Source: Aphrocallistes beatrix (taxonomy: Eukaryota; Porifera; Hexactinellida; Sceptrulophora; Aphrocallistidae). From it: a stretch of 64,000 bases of DNA. The stretch lies in NCBI GenBank assembly GCA_963281255.1, contig OY725503.1, positions 3,038,001-3,102,000 on the forward strand, in the 5' to 3' direction. This document shows, piece after piece, positions 44,774 to 55,899 of this stretch. The notes beneath the pieces are model-generated. The model had not been told where the DNA came from. It ran no database searches and saw only the letters and a program-made list of their open reading frames with translations. Position numbers and translations under genes: made by a program. The first letter of the stretch is position 1; the number at the start of each line of letters is the position of its first letter.

Positions 44774-45544
44774 CAAGCACGCTTCGCTTGCTTGCGCTGC
44801 GCGGGTGGAGAACACTGTGTCCGCCGGAGGCGCCCTTTGGGCGCCTGGGGTCACATTGATTAATTATAAGGGAAATAACATCTATAAATACGTCTGTCCT
44901 GCTGATATAATCGATATCGCACGAAAAATCACCAAATTTATCAATTTTTAAAATTTTGATGAGTAATGATGACGTCATAGCAAAGTGATGAGTCATCATT
45001 TTTTGATGATAGCTGCATCATATGTGAGATATGTTAGGATACAGATTCTATTAAAATTTCAGCCTTCTATCTCCTATAATGGCTGAGTTATGTTCGAATA
45101 ACTGTATTGCTTAACTTTTAAAAATGTGACAATGACGTCATAATTCCATGATGAGTCGGCATTTTGCTCTGAGCTCAGAACTTAGTATAGCCATAACTAA
45201 AAGACTCCCACATGCCAAAAATCAGCTTTCTGTGCCTGGCAGTTTCTTCAATCAATTCGTTACAGATATATACTATATATCCTTACTATTAAAACTCGAT
45301 TAATGTGTATATAGTATGTAGAGTCCCCGGACAAAAGTATTTGTACACTATATTCTTCCCTATCAAATAGTAGTAAATTGATCTTTTCATGAAGGGAAAA
45401 GTATCCAAACTCTAAAAGATATTAAGATTCGAAATCTTCACATTCGAATTAGTAATTGTTGAAGATTTCTAACAAATTGTACAACCCAATGAGTAAGATT
45501 ATCAACCTGTGGCACAAGGGGTAGTACATATATATATATATATA

Positions 45545-46171
45545 CAGTCGACTCCACTTAATAGGGCCACATCGGTCAGAGGACATTTTGCCCCGATTAA
45601 GCGGAGGACCCTATTAACCGAAAATATTTTGTATTAGCTTCTATGTGTGAGAGCTGTTGCATGAAAAAATGCCCCCCCCCCGTGAAAAAATGCCCCCACC
45701 ATGGATATTCATGTAATATGGGGGGGGGGCAAAATTTCATGGAGTTAGCGTGAAAAATTGCCCCCCCGTGAAAAATGACCCCACCATGGATATTCTTGAG
45801 TTTAACACTAAATATTGCTGATACTATTTATATACGATACATTTATGAAAGTCATTGTTATTACTTCACACGACTAGTTTGTTGATTTGCAGTGCTTTAG
45901 TAAACGAATAGAAGCCAAATAGCATTCAAAATGTTTTGTATAAGCATTGGTATACTTTAGAATATCCATGGTGGGGGGCATTTTTTCACGGGGGGGCAAT
46001 TTTTCACGCTAACTGAAATTTTGCTCCCCCCATATTACATGAATATCCATGGTGGGGGCATTTTTTCACGGGGGGGGAATTTTTTCATGCAACAGAGCTA
46101 TTCCGGTCCTGCCAAAAGTGGCCCGATTAAGCGGCTGACCCGATTAAACAGTGGCCCTATTAAGCGGAGTC

Positions 46172-46175
<4 letters not shown>
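45545..46175. mobile_element. pogo-type MITE carrying a G-run element
   Basis: Ends CAGTCGACTCCACTTAATAG and TAAGCGGAGTCGACT, last bases decayed. Removal of the inner element leaves a copy of about 187 bp, like its sisters. Confidence 0.85.
45656..46093. mobile_element. MITE with long C/G runs
   Basis: Ends GTTGCATGAAAAAATGCC and TTTTTTCATGCAAC are inverted; 6-bp duplication AGAGCT (45650-45655, 46094-46099). Arms repeat GTGAAAAAATGCCCCC and GAATATCCATGGTGGGGGC, with C runs of up to ten on the left arm and G runs on the right. Superfamily unknown. Confidence 0.8.
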
Positions 46176-46218
<43 letters not shown>

Positions 46219-47617
46219 TCTGCAACGAATTGATTGGAGAAACAGCCAAGCACAGAATGCTGATTTTTGGCATGTGGGAGTCTTTTGGCTATGGCTCCAC
46301 TAAGTTCTGAGCTCAGAGCAAAATGTCGACTCATCATGGAATTAGGACGTCATTGTCACATTTTTAAAAGTTAAGCAATACAGTTATTCGAGCATAACTC
46401 AGCCCATAGCATTCTATATACTAAGGCAATGGCACTCACCAAAAAATTGGTACCATGGATTGGTTAAATACTTCAATCCTAAAACCGCTAATTAAATAAC
46501 TGTTATCATCAACTATATAATTATCTCATAATGTGAGTTCATGGTTGTTTAAATATTCATTTTGAAAATATTATGTAACCACAATATTTATATTTACTTC
46601 ACATACAACACTAGTGTATTACAATAATGTATTATTTTGCTGTATATTATTTCTATTACTCATTTATAATACCTCACTTGACAACACTAATTGCATAGAT
46701 CATTATTTGGACGAGATGTCTTGTCTCGCGAATGACTCTACTTCCAATTACAGAGGAGTAGAACACTTCATGAAGTTTTTCAAATTTCCTAAAGATGGTA
46801 CTCTTCGTGAAAATGGTATTGAGGCATTCCAAGACGTGTGAATACTACCAGAACAACAAGATCCCGGGTGAGTGTTCTCTTAAGTAATGTAGTGAATTAT
46901 TCTTGAATAATGCATACACATACTCAAGTTGTGTAGAAACAATTTACTGAATTTAAAAGACTAAGAAAAAGTGCTGCATTCCCCAAATTTAGTAAATGCA
47001 ATCCTCGTTACTACAAAAACGTGGGCATAAGTACCTTTTTTTTAATTCGGATAAGTGCAATTTAACTAAACGTGCTCCAAATTAACATCGGGACATTTCG
47101 CCTTTCCAACCTGTCAAGCCTGCTGGTTGTCAGTTTGGAAAGGCGAAATGTAATTTTGGCCCTTAAGATTTTCCATTAGTCAACTTCAGCCGGACTGTTA
47201 GCTTATATCATGGATAAGAACAGTGTAGACCAGAACTAAACTGTTGAGTTCTTGAAATTCGTTAATGATGTTTAGAAAATGTTCAATGTGAATCGGGTAG
47301 GGAAGAATAGTCGTTTAACGACGATCATAGGCGTAACTATTTTGGGTTTTTTCACGGTTAGCTGGGGTGGCGAGATTTGTAAACATCAAACTAATGTGGC
47401 ATGCCACCCCAAGTCAACATAACATTTAGGTCTGGGTGGCACGCTACCCCTGCCACTCCTGGAGTTACGCCTATGACGACGATGTATCTGCATCCTCAGC
47501 AGAAATTTAAAAGATTTATTCTGCCCCTTCCCGTACACGTACAAATATTATTCATTTGGCATGTGCTACTATGGAACTAGAACATTGTACACTTCTAATA
47601 AAGTTAAGACCTATATA

Positions 47618-48243
47618 CACTGCCGGTCAAAAAGAATTGCTCAAAATAGGTTTACCCAAAATTTGATTGATTTTAACAATGATAGCTCGCCCCTCGTAAC
47701 CTTCTCTGAACTGTTGAAGTGGACATTTTTAACGAATATTCGGATAATACTTCGGTTCTTATATGAGTAGCAGTCTTAAATCGATCCTTTTGCTTTTTCT
47801 GACTAATAAGCTGTCTTACCTTTTGGTTGTGACACGAGGCCTACCCGGAATGGTGAGGTTTCTTACCGAGCAAGTCAGTCCATGTTTCCTTGGGATCTCA
47901 CCAACGCTTTTTTGGCAACACCCAACCATTTTAGCTACCTCCCTCTGAGTATGGCCGTTTTCAGATTCAATATCAGGTTTGCCAGATTTTCAAATGAAAT
48001 TCGGGGTTTCGAAGGCATTGAAAATTCGATAAACACTGATAAATTGTAATAAAGAGTAGAAAAGTGAAAAGGGCAAATTATTCAAATATAATGAATGAAA
48101 TATCTGTATTACGGTATTACTTAGCAAAATAAACAAAGATGTATATGATTTCGCAAGAAAGAAACTATCTAGTGAGTCGAAACTATTTGACGTTTACTAT
48201 GCTATATGCATTGATTTTGAGCAATTCTTTTTGACCGGCACTG
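47618..48243 (-). mobile_element. Deleted Tc1-like element
   Basis: Ends CACTGCCGGTCAAAAAGAAT and ATTCTTTTTGACCGGCACTG, flanked by TA. On the minus strand, 47990-47810 codes for HTQREVAKMVGCCQKSVGEI and later RNLTIPGRPRVTTKR, the Tc1 DNA-binding domain with its GRPR hook. The catalytic part is deleted. Confidence 0.85.
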
Positions 48244-48428
48244 TATAATGCACTAGTATTGAAACAAGAGAATAGTAAACTGGCTAAATTCAAGAACTAA
48301 TTTAATATATTCTTTGTTTATTTATTCAATTTCACAGACTGTAGAAGTCCGGAATGTGTGACTATATTCTATTGAAATTCCGGAGTGCGATTGTTCCTTA
48401 GTACCTTGTAGAAGTATATCGTTCCCTT

Positions 48429-48597
48429 ATGATGCCTCAAGTCTCAGGTCGGTCAAGTCAAGTCAAGTCTATCCCTCAAGCTAAGTCAAGTCTGTCCCTC
48501 AAGCTAAGTCAAGTCTCTCTCAAGCTAAGTCAAGTCTGTCCCTCAAGCTAATTCAAGTCTCTCTCTCAAGCTAAGTCAAGTCTGTCCCTCAAGTCTC
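48429..48597. repeat. Tandem repeat CAAGCTAAGTCAAGTCTGTCC
   Basis: About six units of 21-25 bases with small length differences. Confidence 0.9.
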
Positions 48598-49209
48598 AAT
48601 ATGTATTGTGATTAACTATTCTTTTGATATTGTGTATGTATTAAGTATTAAATAATCCGATTATGTGCATTAAAAACCAAATAATATATCTCATTTCAAT
48701 TGTTCTGATATAATAGTTAGTTTGTCAGGGTGGGTGAATGCCTAAATTGATGGAAAATTGAATTATCTACAATATCAAAATTATTGGTTTTGAAGTATTT
48801 AACCAATCCATGGTACTAATTTTTGGGTGAGTGCCATTGCCTTAGTATATAGAATGCTATGCTCAGCCATTATAGGAAATATTAGGGTGAAATTTTAATA
48901 GAATCTGTATACTAACATATCTCACATATGATGCAACTATCATCAAAAAATGATGACTCATCACTTTATGCCGTCATCATTACACATCAAAATTTTAAAA
49001 ATTGACGAATTTGGTGATTTTTCCTGCGATATCGATTACAACAGTAGGACAGACGTATTTAGAGATGTTATCTCCCATATAACTAAATAATGGTGACCAC
49101 AGGTGCCTCCGTGGACAGTGTCCTCCAGCCGCGCAACACAAGCAAGCGAAGCGCGCTTGTATATATATACACACATATATACGCATTAATCGAGTTTTAA
49201 TAGTAAGGA

Positions 49210-50514
49210 TGATCCTTATAATTTTAAGTAAAACTAAATTTTGGATGTTAGATTCACTTGTATTAGTAAATACTTCGTCGAAATTTGTTGCATAACTTTT
49301 GGATCACCCTGTAAATGCTCTTTAGACAAGACCTTTCTCACTGTATTTAGGTATAATGATGTTTAACCCGGTTCACCCACAAAAGGGGGTTTTGCTCAGC
49401 CCGGTTTAAACCTGGGTTGAACCTGCCAATCCTGATTTCACAAAATATATTAGTTGAAACGCATTTCGCCTGCAACAAGGGAGGCAGCAATCGCATAGGG
49501 ACCGGGAGCCTGCGTTTCTAAATCCGGCAGTGCATTATCCAAACCTTAAGTTAAAGTTTAAGTTACTCCTATCTCTGTCATTATTTCATTGGCTCCATTT
49601 GTTAGTGTCTAATACTAATTTATATTCGAAATATTTTTTGATTAAAATACATACAGAATACTTATACCATATAATAAATTTCAAAATAAAGGCCTGCGAG
49701 TCGCATGTTCATGCTCAAGAACCTTGAGTGAAGTTGAAGACCCATGCCATAGAAATAAATAAAAATGATATTAGGACTGAAAGAAGTTATGTGAATGACT
49801 TGAAAACTTAAGACTTTCATCATCCAATTAATATTTAAATATAATTTGAAAAATAAAAGACTAGCTAGAGTAAAAATAAAAAACACTAAAACTTATTTAC
49901 CACCCCGCGTACATTATTCTTCGTTTAGTACATTCAAGTATAATACTATGCCGTAGATGAATTGTTGCGAATAAAAATACGAATGTCCAGCTAGTGTCCA
50001 TAGAACATGGGTTTATTTAGAGGCGTTCTGCTCCAAGATACTAAGGTGATATATATACTATATAGAAGATCAACCATATTTAAATGAGTATTCTGTGTCA
50101 CCGACCAACGGACAATCTAGCTACAGTAAAATATAAACGCACCATCACAGGTTCAACTTTACGCCATCCATCTGGCCAACAATCTTAGTTTATGGTTTAT
50201 GCCAGATCTTTCCAATTCCCTTTATTGTGTGCCCTACCCATATTCGATAAAAACGGACAGAGGGTTTTGTTTTACCCGACTTTTTTAATAAAGCCCCAAA
50301 GTTTTGTAATTTATTGCCGTTATAATATGAAAAATTATTTGGCGTTTTAATATGAAAAGAAAGAATACAATTGCAGAGATGAACATGTGGTAAACAAAAG
50401 ATGACCTCACAAACCAGTATTATTGGCTGTATAGAATATATTTTTCATCATAGAATACACACCGCATGCAAATATAACCAATAAAATAGGCCAAATATAG
50501 CAGAAAGAGGTTGG
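49210..50514. other. Intergenic, 3' of UBE2H
   Basis: No gene seen. A hAT-like piece of GGTTTAAACC words lies at 49365-49435 (CCCGGTTCACCC ... CCTGATTTC). The final part next to 50514 should hold the UBE2H 3' trailer. Confidence 0.45.
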
Positions 50515-51066
50515 TTATAATTCCATGTCTTGTGTCTCGTCCTCAGACAGATCGGACATGGTACTCTCGCTGGAGCTGACATCTTCTCCATCAGCTTCCT
50601 TCAGTGCCTTCTCTGTTGCATATTTTTCAATGTACTCGCGAACTCTTTTCTTGAAATCTTCTGGTTTGTTGACATAGAGGGAAGCAGCATCTCCGTTAAG
50701 GGGGTCGCTAGGGTTCGGATAAGTAAGGAGCTGTGGTAGGAAAGATTCAAACACATTCTGTAGGTCATATAGAGCCGTCCAAGACTGGTTTATCACGTCC
50801 AAGCAAACTGATCCAGAAGCTTCATCAATGTTAGGGTGGTAGATTCGATTCAGGAACCCTATTGAAGGAGATTTAAAGGGATACTTTTCTGGAATGTCCA
50901 CACGAACTTTCCACACGCCGCCCTCGTAAGGGGTTCCATCAGGGCCATGGAACTTGACCATCAATTCATTGAGACCACCTAATATAGTCACTTCGTATTT
51001 GTTCTCGATAAGTTTACATACATCAGTGTCCATACGTCGCTTATTCGGTACGGGAGAGCAAGACAT
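50515..51066 (-). CDS. UBE2H: Ubiquitin-conjugating enzyme E2 H
   Basis: Intact, intronless frame of 183 codons, the family's usual length. E2 H takes ubiquitin from E1 on its active Cys and passes it on to substrates, notably with the CTLH/GID ligase. The UBC fold spans residues about 8-152. Visible parts: KRRMDTDV start, [21 protein letters not shown], the HPN triad at 77-79, catalytic Cys88 in [10 protein letters not shown], and W96. The tail is acidic and Ser-rich ([14 protein letters not shown]) ending DMEL, exactly as in animal UBE2H. The start [15 protein letters not shown] matches the family N-terminus, so the first ATG is right. Closest in feel to arthropod proteins. An all-in-one exon could be native intron loss or a retrocopy; the clean frame argues for a working gene. 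Confidence 0.96.
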   Translation of the reverse strand: MSCSPVPNKRRMDTDVCKLIENKYEVTILGGLNELMVKFHGPDGTPYEGGVWKVRVDIPEKYPFKSPSIGFLNRIYHPNIDEASGSVCLDVINQSWTALYDLQNVFESFLPQLLTYPNPSDPLNGDAASLYVNKPEDFKKRVREYIEKYATEKALKEADGEDVSSSESTMSDLSEDETQDMEL

Positions 51067-52210
51067 GACGCAATAGTAAACTGTGAAAGTTTGAAAAAAG
51101 AAATAATAAGTCTAGAGTAATTAGTACAGTGAATAGAAGTGATAACATAAATATATCAGAATACTGAAGAACTATGTTAATTAATGGAACCAGCTATTTA
51201 TAAAGTAAGTAAAAGTCAAAGATTATCAAGATTAGAAAGGGAAGAGGAACACTGGAAACTGATTAAAATGCATCGTACACTTATTATTATTATTATTCTA
51301 TTATTTTTATTTTTAGGACAATCGGGAATCTTGTACAAATTTATGATATAAAATGAAAGTAGGTATAATGAAACCTGATCAAGGAATATAGGTTTGCTTG
51401 GAAGAGAATTAGAATAAAATTGTCACCATGGATTACTATTAGTATGGTCTTTTATCCAGATCAGCATTTTCTTTGAAAATTTAATCGAAAATAACCTTAT
51501 TTTCTGATTCCTTGTACAGGTGACCCCATGCACCTAAATTTTCGGAGTTTAAATCCAATTTATCCGGACGACTCAGATATAGCCTGATGAGTTGGGGTCC
51601 CACATTAAGCGCACTAGCTTGGAAAATATAAATCGTATCGTTTAGTTTTAGTCATAAATTGATCAATACATATCGACGCAAATAGTTAGCTATAAGCACA
51701 GTATCATAGAAGTAGAATCATTGAAAGAAGCCGGGAAATGTCGCTCTCCTTAATCATTGGTTAAGGTCACCAAATGATCTTGGACCCAAACCTGGACATT
51801 GACGTCTTTTGAAAAAAGGATGAAATTCCTGGAACCAAAAACTGGGAAAAAACTTCTCGACACTTAAATAAATACTGAACATTTCTAATTTTCCTAGAGA
51901 TATCTTAATATTTTCGCTCCCTGTTTTATAGCTGGGGGGTCGATCGATCAACGACCTTGCATATGGCGGCTCCCTGTGCCTATGGCATATGTATATTTTA
52001 TATCATGAAGGACACTTTGGCCGATTTCGAAATATTATATTAATAAATCGAAGATCATTTCTTTTATAATCTGAGTAGCTTCATACAATGGGCTTTAAAT
52101 TTCAACCCAGTTCATTCCTTTTCTAAAAGTAAATTTGTGCATATTGGGAGATGCGAGTGGATAATATTTTCCCAAATTTAGATATTAAAACACCAACATT
52201 TATTTTATAC
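51067..52210. other. Upstream of UBE2H, no gene seen
   Basis: The promoter should lie in the first few hundred bases; no defined box. A short ATT microsatellite is at 51282-51315. Confidence 0.4.
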
Positions 52211-52773
52211 AAAAGCGATTCGCTTGCTTGCGCTGCGAGGCTGTCTGGGACTTTGTGTCCGCCAGAGGCGTCCTTAGGACGCCTAGGCTCACATTGATGA
52301 ATTATGTTAGATAACATCCATAATTGCGTCTGTCTAACTATTATAATCGATATCACTCGAAAAATCACTAAAATTGTCAAATTTTCAACTTTTGATGAGT
52401 TTTGATGACGTTATAACAGTGATGGGTCATCATTTTTTGATAATTGTTGTATCATATGTGAAGAATATTGATATAGACATTCTATTAAAATTTCAGCCTT
52501 CTGTCACCTAAATTGTTATAGTCGAAAAACTGAAATTACTAATTATATAAATGGTTACAATGACGTCATAATTCCATGATGAGTCGACATTTTCGTCTGA
52601 AGTCAGAACTTAGTGGAGCCATAGCCAAAATACTCCCACATGCCAAAAATCAGCTATATGTGCCCAGGCAGTTTCTTCAATCATTTCGTTACAGATATAT
52701 ACATATACGTATATATAGTACAGTATATACTTGTATACACATATACACATTAATCGAGTTTTAATAGTAAGGA
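52211..52773 (-). mobile_element. Helitron-like family-1 element (H10), complete
   Basis: Plus-strand left end ACAAAAGCGATTCGCTTG with GC-rich region is the 3' end; the body, a TA-rich microsatellite and the 5' end (reverse of TCCTTACTATTAAAACTCGA) follow to 52773. No nested insert. Confidence 0.85.
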
Positions 52774-54284
52774 TTAAACATTTGCTCTAGACTATATAGA
52801 GTATAATTTAGCTAAATTTAAGTAAATTTTGTCTCGATTTCTATCTCAATTTATAAAGCCCAGAATTCGTGAAAACGGGAGGAATCAAGTCCTTTACAAT
52901 AATGCTAGCTGTGGATAATTCTGAATAGTGCTTGCTCTACATATACAAACAATAGTGCATTTAATGATATATGGTATATAAATAATAACATATACATCAG
53001 GAAATGAATCTAGAAAGGACGAACTGAAAGCAGAAAACCTAGGAGATTTGATTGAGCTGAACTGAACGGTTGTTTTATACCAAGCTCTGGGGACCTGGTG
53101 GCTAGTTATTTCCAGCAATCTAGGTTGATCGAGCTCTGGTGTATAGCAACCTAGCCTGCTAAGTAAACCTTAAATATATCATAATATGGCTTTATTATCA
53201 TGTTTAAATTGTACAAAATGATTATTGGAAGGTATATAAAAACATATATGTCAAATTCAAAATACACTAATAAATGCACAATAAAAATGTCAGTCGACAC
53301 AGACTGATAGTGCAGCTCCATTAAGTAACTTGACTCGTAGGGTATTTGCATAAAATACATCCTTAATTGCGTTTTAAACAATTTTCTACATGTCAACCAA
53401 TAAAGTTTAGAGAGTCATTGTAACTCATTTATATGCATTGAGTCAGGTAAAATTCATATTAGTCAATAAATTGCAAGCCAATTGTAATGTTAAATCTCTG
53501 GATTCTGATTGTCCTTACATATTGACACCTTTTGTGTAAAAGTGTGAAAGTTTTCCAGAATTTGGACTCAGGTTCATATCTCCACTATAAGGAATATATC
53601 GTCCAAATTTGGTGCAATCTGGTCTAATAGAATTTCCAGGAGCGAGCGTACCAACATTCGACACCGAACATGACATAAGGCATCTCCTATACTAGGAGCT
53701 GCACTAAAATATATTCCAGTAGAGTAGAACCGTACCGGATATCCGGTTCTAACCCTATATCCGGCCATTTACCAGATATCCGGATCCGGACGTATATGAT
53801 GCAATATCCGGTTGGATTTCTAGTATTTAAAAATATTTTCTAACATTCTTCAATATTTGCATCGCGCTCCTTGCACAGTGCGCTCGAAGAGTCTTGTTTA
53901 GATATTGAGAAGAAAGACCAAATTTCATAAGGAATATGGAATACCTACATAGAATAAAACGTTATATAAAAGCTATCCTAAATATGATGTGTCAGTTATA
54001 TATTGAAATGTGCATGCACATCAATGCATCCAGTGTGAAAAAATGATCTATCGTCCCAGAAACCTTGAGGATAATAGTGAAGAAGCCCGATCGTACAGAT
54101 AATCTATTTATTCACCTTGATATTCAATATTCTACAATATAATCTTATCCGGAAAGCAGGATAATTTGGGACCAGATATCCCGACCAAAATTAGCAAGGA
54201 ATGAGATGAGAAAATGCCATGACTGTGCGAAAAATAGCAATTTTCTTGAAAATAATGATCATCAGGTCACAAATATACTACATA
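52774..54284. other. Intergenic, no gene seen
   Basis: At 53725-53815 the words ATATCCGG and TATCCGGATCCGG recur, a decayed word-type MITE. The rest is AT-rich and unassigned. Confidence 0.4.
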
Positions 54285-54760
54285 CACTGCCTGAACATAA
54301 GTATTCGTACACCCCCTAATTCCCCATACGAATAGTTAAAATACTGATTTATTTAGCGAGTCAAGGTATTTAATAATTGGTAAGAGATACGCTTAATTTA
54401 ACTTCAAATTCGAATTCTCCATTTTCGAATTACTCACTTTTTAATCTTTCAACTTGTTTACACTCCCACAAGGTTAAAAATTTTCAAACTGTGACACCTT
54501 ATACCACCAATGCCATCATATACAATGGTGATCACTCGTGATATGTGGCATAGAAAAGCAAATGCTGAAAATATTTAATCTTGGAGAAGAGTAATTAAGT
54601 TGAAAACTTATAAAGTGGGTAATTTGAATGTGGAGAATTTGAATTTGAAGTCGAAGTGTATCTATTACTAATCAAATACCTTGACTTGCTAAATAAATCA
54701 GTATTATAACTATTCATATGGGGAATTATGGGGTGTACGAATACTTTTGTTCAGGCAGTA
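54285..54760. mobile_element. Tc1/mariner-type MITE, CACTGCCTGAACATAAG ends
   Basis: Left CACTGCCTGAACATAAGTAT and right ATACTTTTGTTCAGGCAGT inverted, TA on the left. Subterminal GTACACCCCCTAATTCCCCA also pairs. Confidence 0.85.
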
Positions 54761-55899
54761 TGATAAAACTGAAGAAAAAATCTTGATGGTTCATGATATT
54801 AAGCATATAACTATGCACGGTAATGTCCTGCACTAAATAGTGGTGGCGCTCCAGTCTTCGCTAATAGTCGCGGTTTTTATCCTTAGTTAGCTAATATTAT
54901 CTTCAGTGCTAGAAATAACGTATAGAAAATTTGAAATATCCTAAAGAATTAAGCAAGATTCTAATCTAGACTTCTGGAGAGTTAGTTTAAGTAACCATGG
55001 GCGTGGGCACGGTAGGGTTGGTAGGGTCATGACTCTACCAAGATTTGCCATAAGCCATTATCTTATATTGATCATAAACACATTGTCTAAATGGTCCCAC
55101 CAATCCTGAGTAATAGCCCCAAGGCTAGTGCTTGACAAATCTGGTGGTTTGGTGGCGATAGCCAACAAAATGTAGTGATAAGCCACCGAAATGTAGCGAT
55201 AAGCCACCAAAACCCTGAGCGTGGTGGTTTACTAAGCCACCAATGTTATCAACTATTGGCCTGTGTATATAGTTGGTGGCACTTAAGCCACCAGAAAAAG
55301 TTAGATGATGGTTGAGATTGCCACTGGAAAATATTGATTTTGTCGAGAACCAGGGATTTACTTGCTACTTATTTTTTACTCGCTACTTACTACCTTTTTA
55401 TTATTTTGAAGGAAAAAAAGGGTAGTATATAAATATTCTGGATGGCGGGCAAAAAAAAGTAGCAAGCTGTTGGTAAAATTATGTACAACTTTTTTATTGC
55501 CAGTTTCTGGAATCTTTGTCGAGCACTGCCAAAGGCCCTTTTTATAACTTTTTAAAAAACTTTTTTAACTTTGCCCTACCAAAATGGTAGAAGGACAGTA
55601 AAGGCAATGCAGTTCATTAATTTACTGGATTTTAACGCTGAGGACTAATTTTATAATAAAAATTTGAAAACAATTCAAATTGAATGTAAATTTTTCTCGT
55701 CATGGGTAAATTTGTTTATCATGTAGAATTGTAGATTTATACGATTATAAAGCACGGATACTCTGCGAGATCAACACAAAATACAGTGGAGTATAGTAAT
55801 ATGATAATTCAGTTTATTAATAACTTACAACTAATTACTCAAATACATTTTAGCGGGTTGCATCATATTATTTAATCAGTAACAAATAAAATGAAGATA
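54761..55899. other. Intergenic, 3' of the glycosyltransferase
   Basis: At 55135-55300 the word AAGCCACCAAA and its inverse TTTGGTGGC recur, again a word-type repeat. No gene seen. Confidence 0.45.

Larger units (their letters stand above)
46405..48861. mobile_element. P-type element of 2.5 kb, gene content unclear
   Basis: Ends CATAGCATTCTATATACTAA and its reverse complement, terminal repeats about 66 bp, perfect 7-bp duplication CTCAGCC (46398-46404, 48862-48868). A 75-codon frame at 46614 is not recognised. It contains a Tc1 derivative (47618-48243) and a tandem array (48429-48597). Confidence 0.8.
45280..49159 (+). mobile_element. Helitron-like family-1 element (H9) with three nested inserts
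   Basis: 5' end TCCTTACTATTAAAACTCGA at 45280 after an A; 3' end GCAAGCGAAGCGCGCTTG at 49159 before a T. Inside are a truncated Tc1-type end (45316-45540), a pogo MITE (45545-46175) and a P-type element (46405-48861). The body halves 46200-46404 and 48862-49159 join into a normal family-1 body. Confidence 0.75.
44774..49209 (-). mobile_element. Helitron-like family-1 element (H8) holding a 3.9-kb nest
   Basis: 3' end CAAGCACGCTTCGC at 44774, body to 45255, TA microsatellite. H9 lies in that microsatellite (45280-49159). After it the microsatellite resumes and the 5' end (reverse of TCCTTACTATTAAAACTCGA) closes at 49209. Without the nest H8 is about 556 bp, the normal size. Confidence 0.75.

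Noticed and set aside
46614..46841. Secreted small protein (hydrophobic start, 75 codons)
   Set aside because: It lies inside a P-type element, shows no homology and the hydrophobic start is AT-rich DNA.
51574..51600. Second hammerhead from CTGATGAG
   Set aside because: No GAAA or stem II partner follows.
55481..55899. Extra 3' exon of the glycosyltransferase
   Set aside because: The frame ends in a normal stop at 55900 after a family-typical C-terminus.
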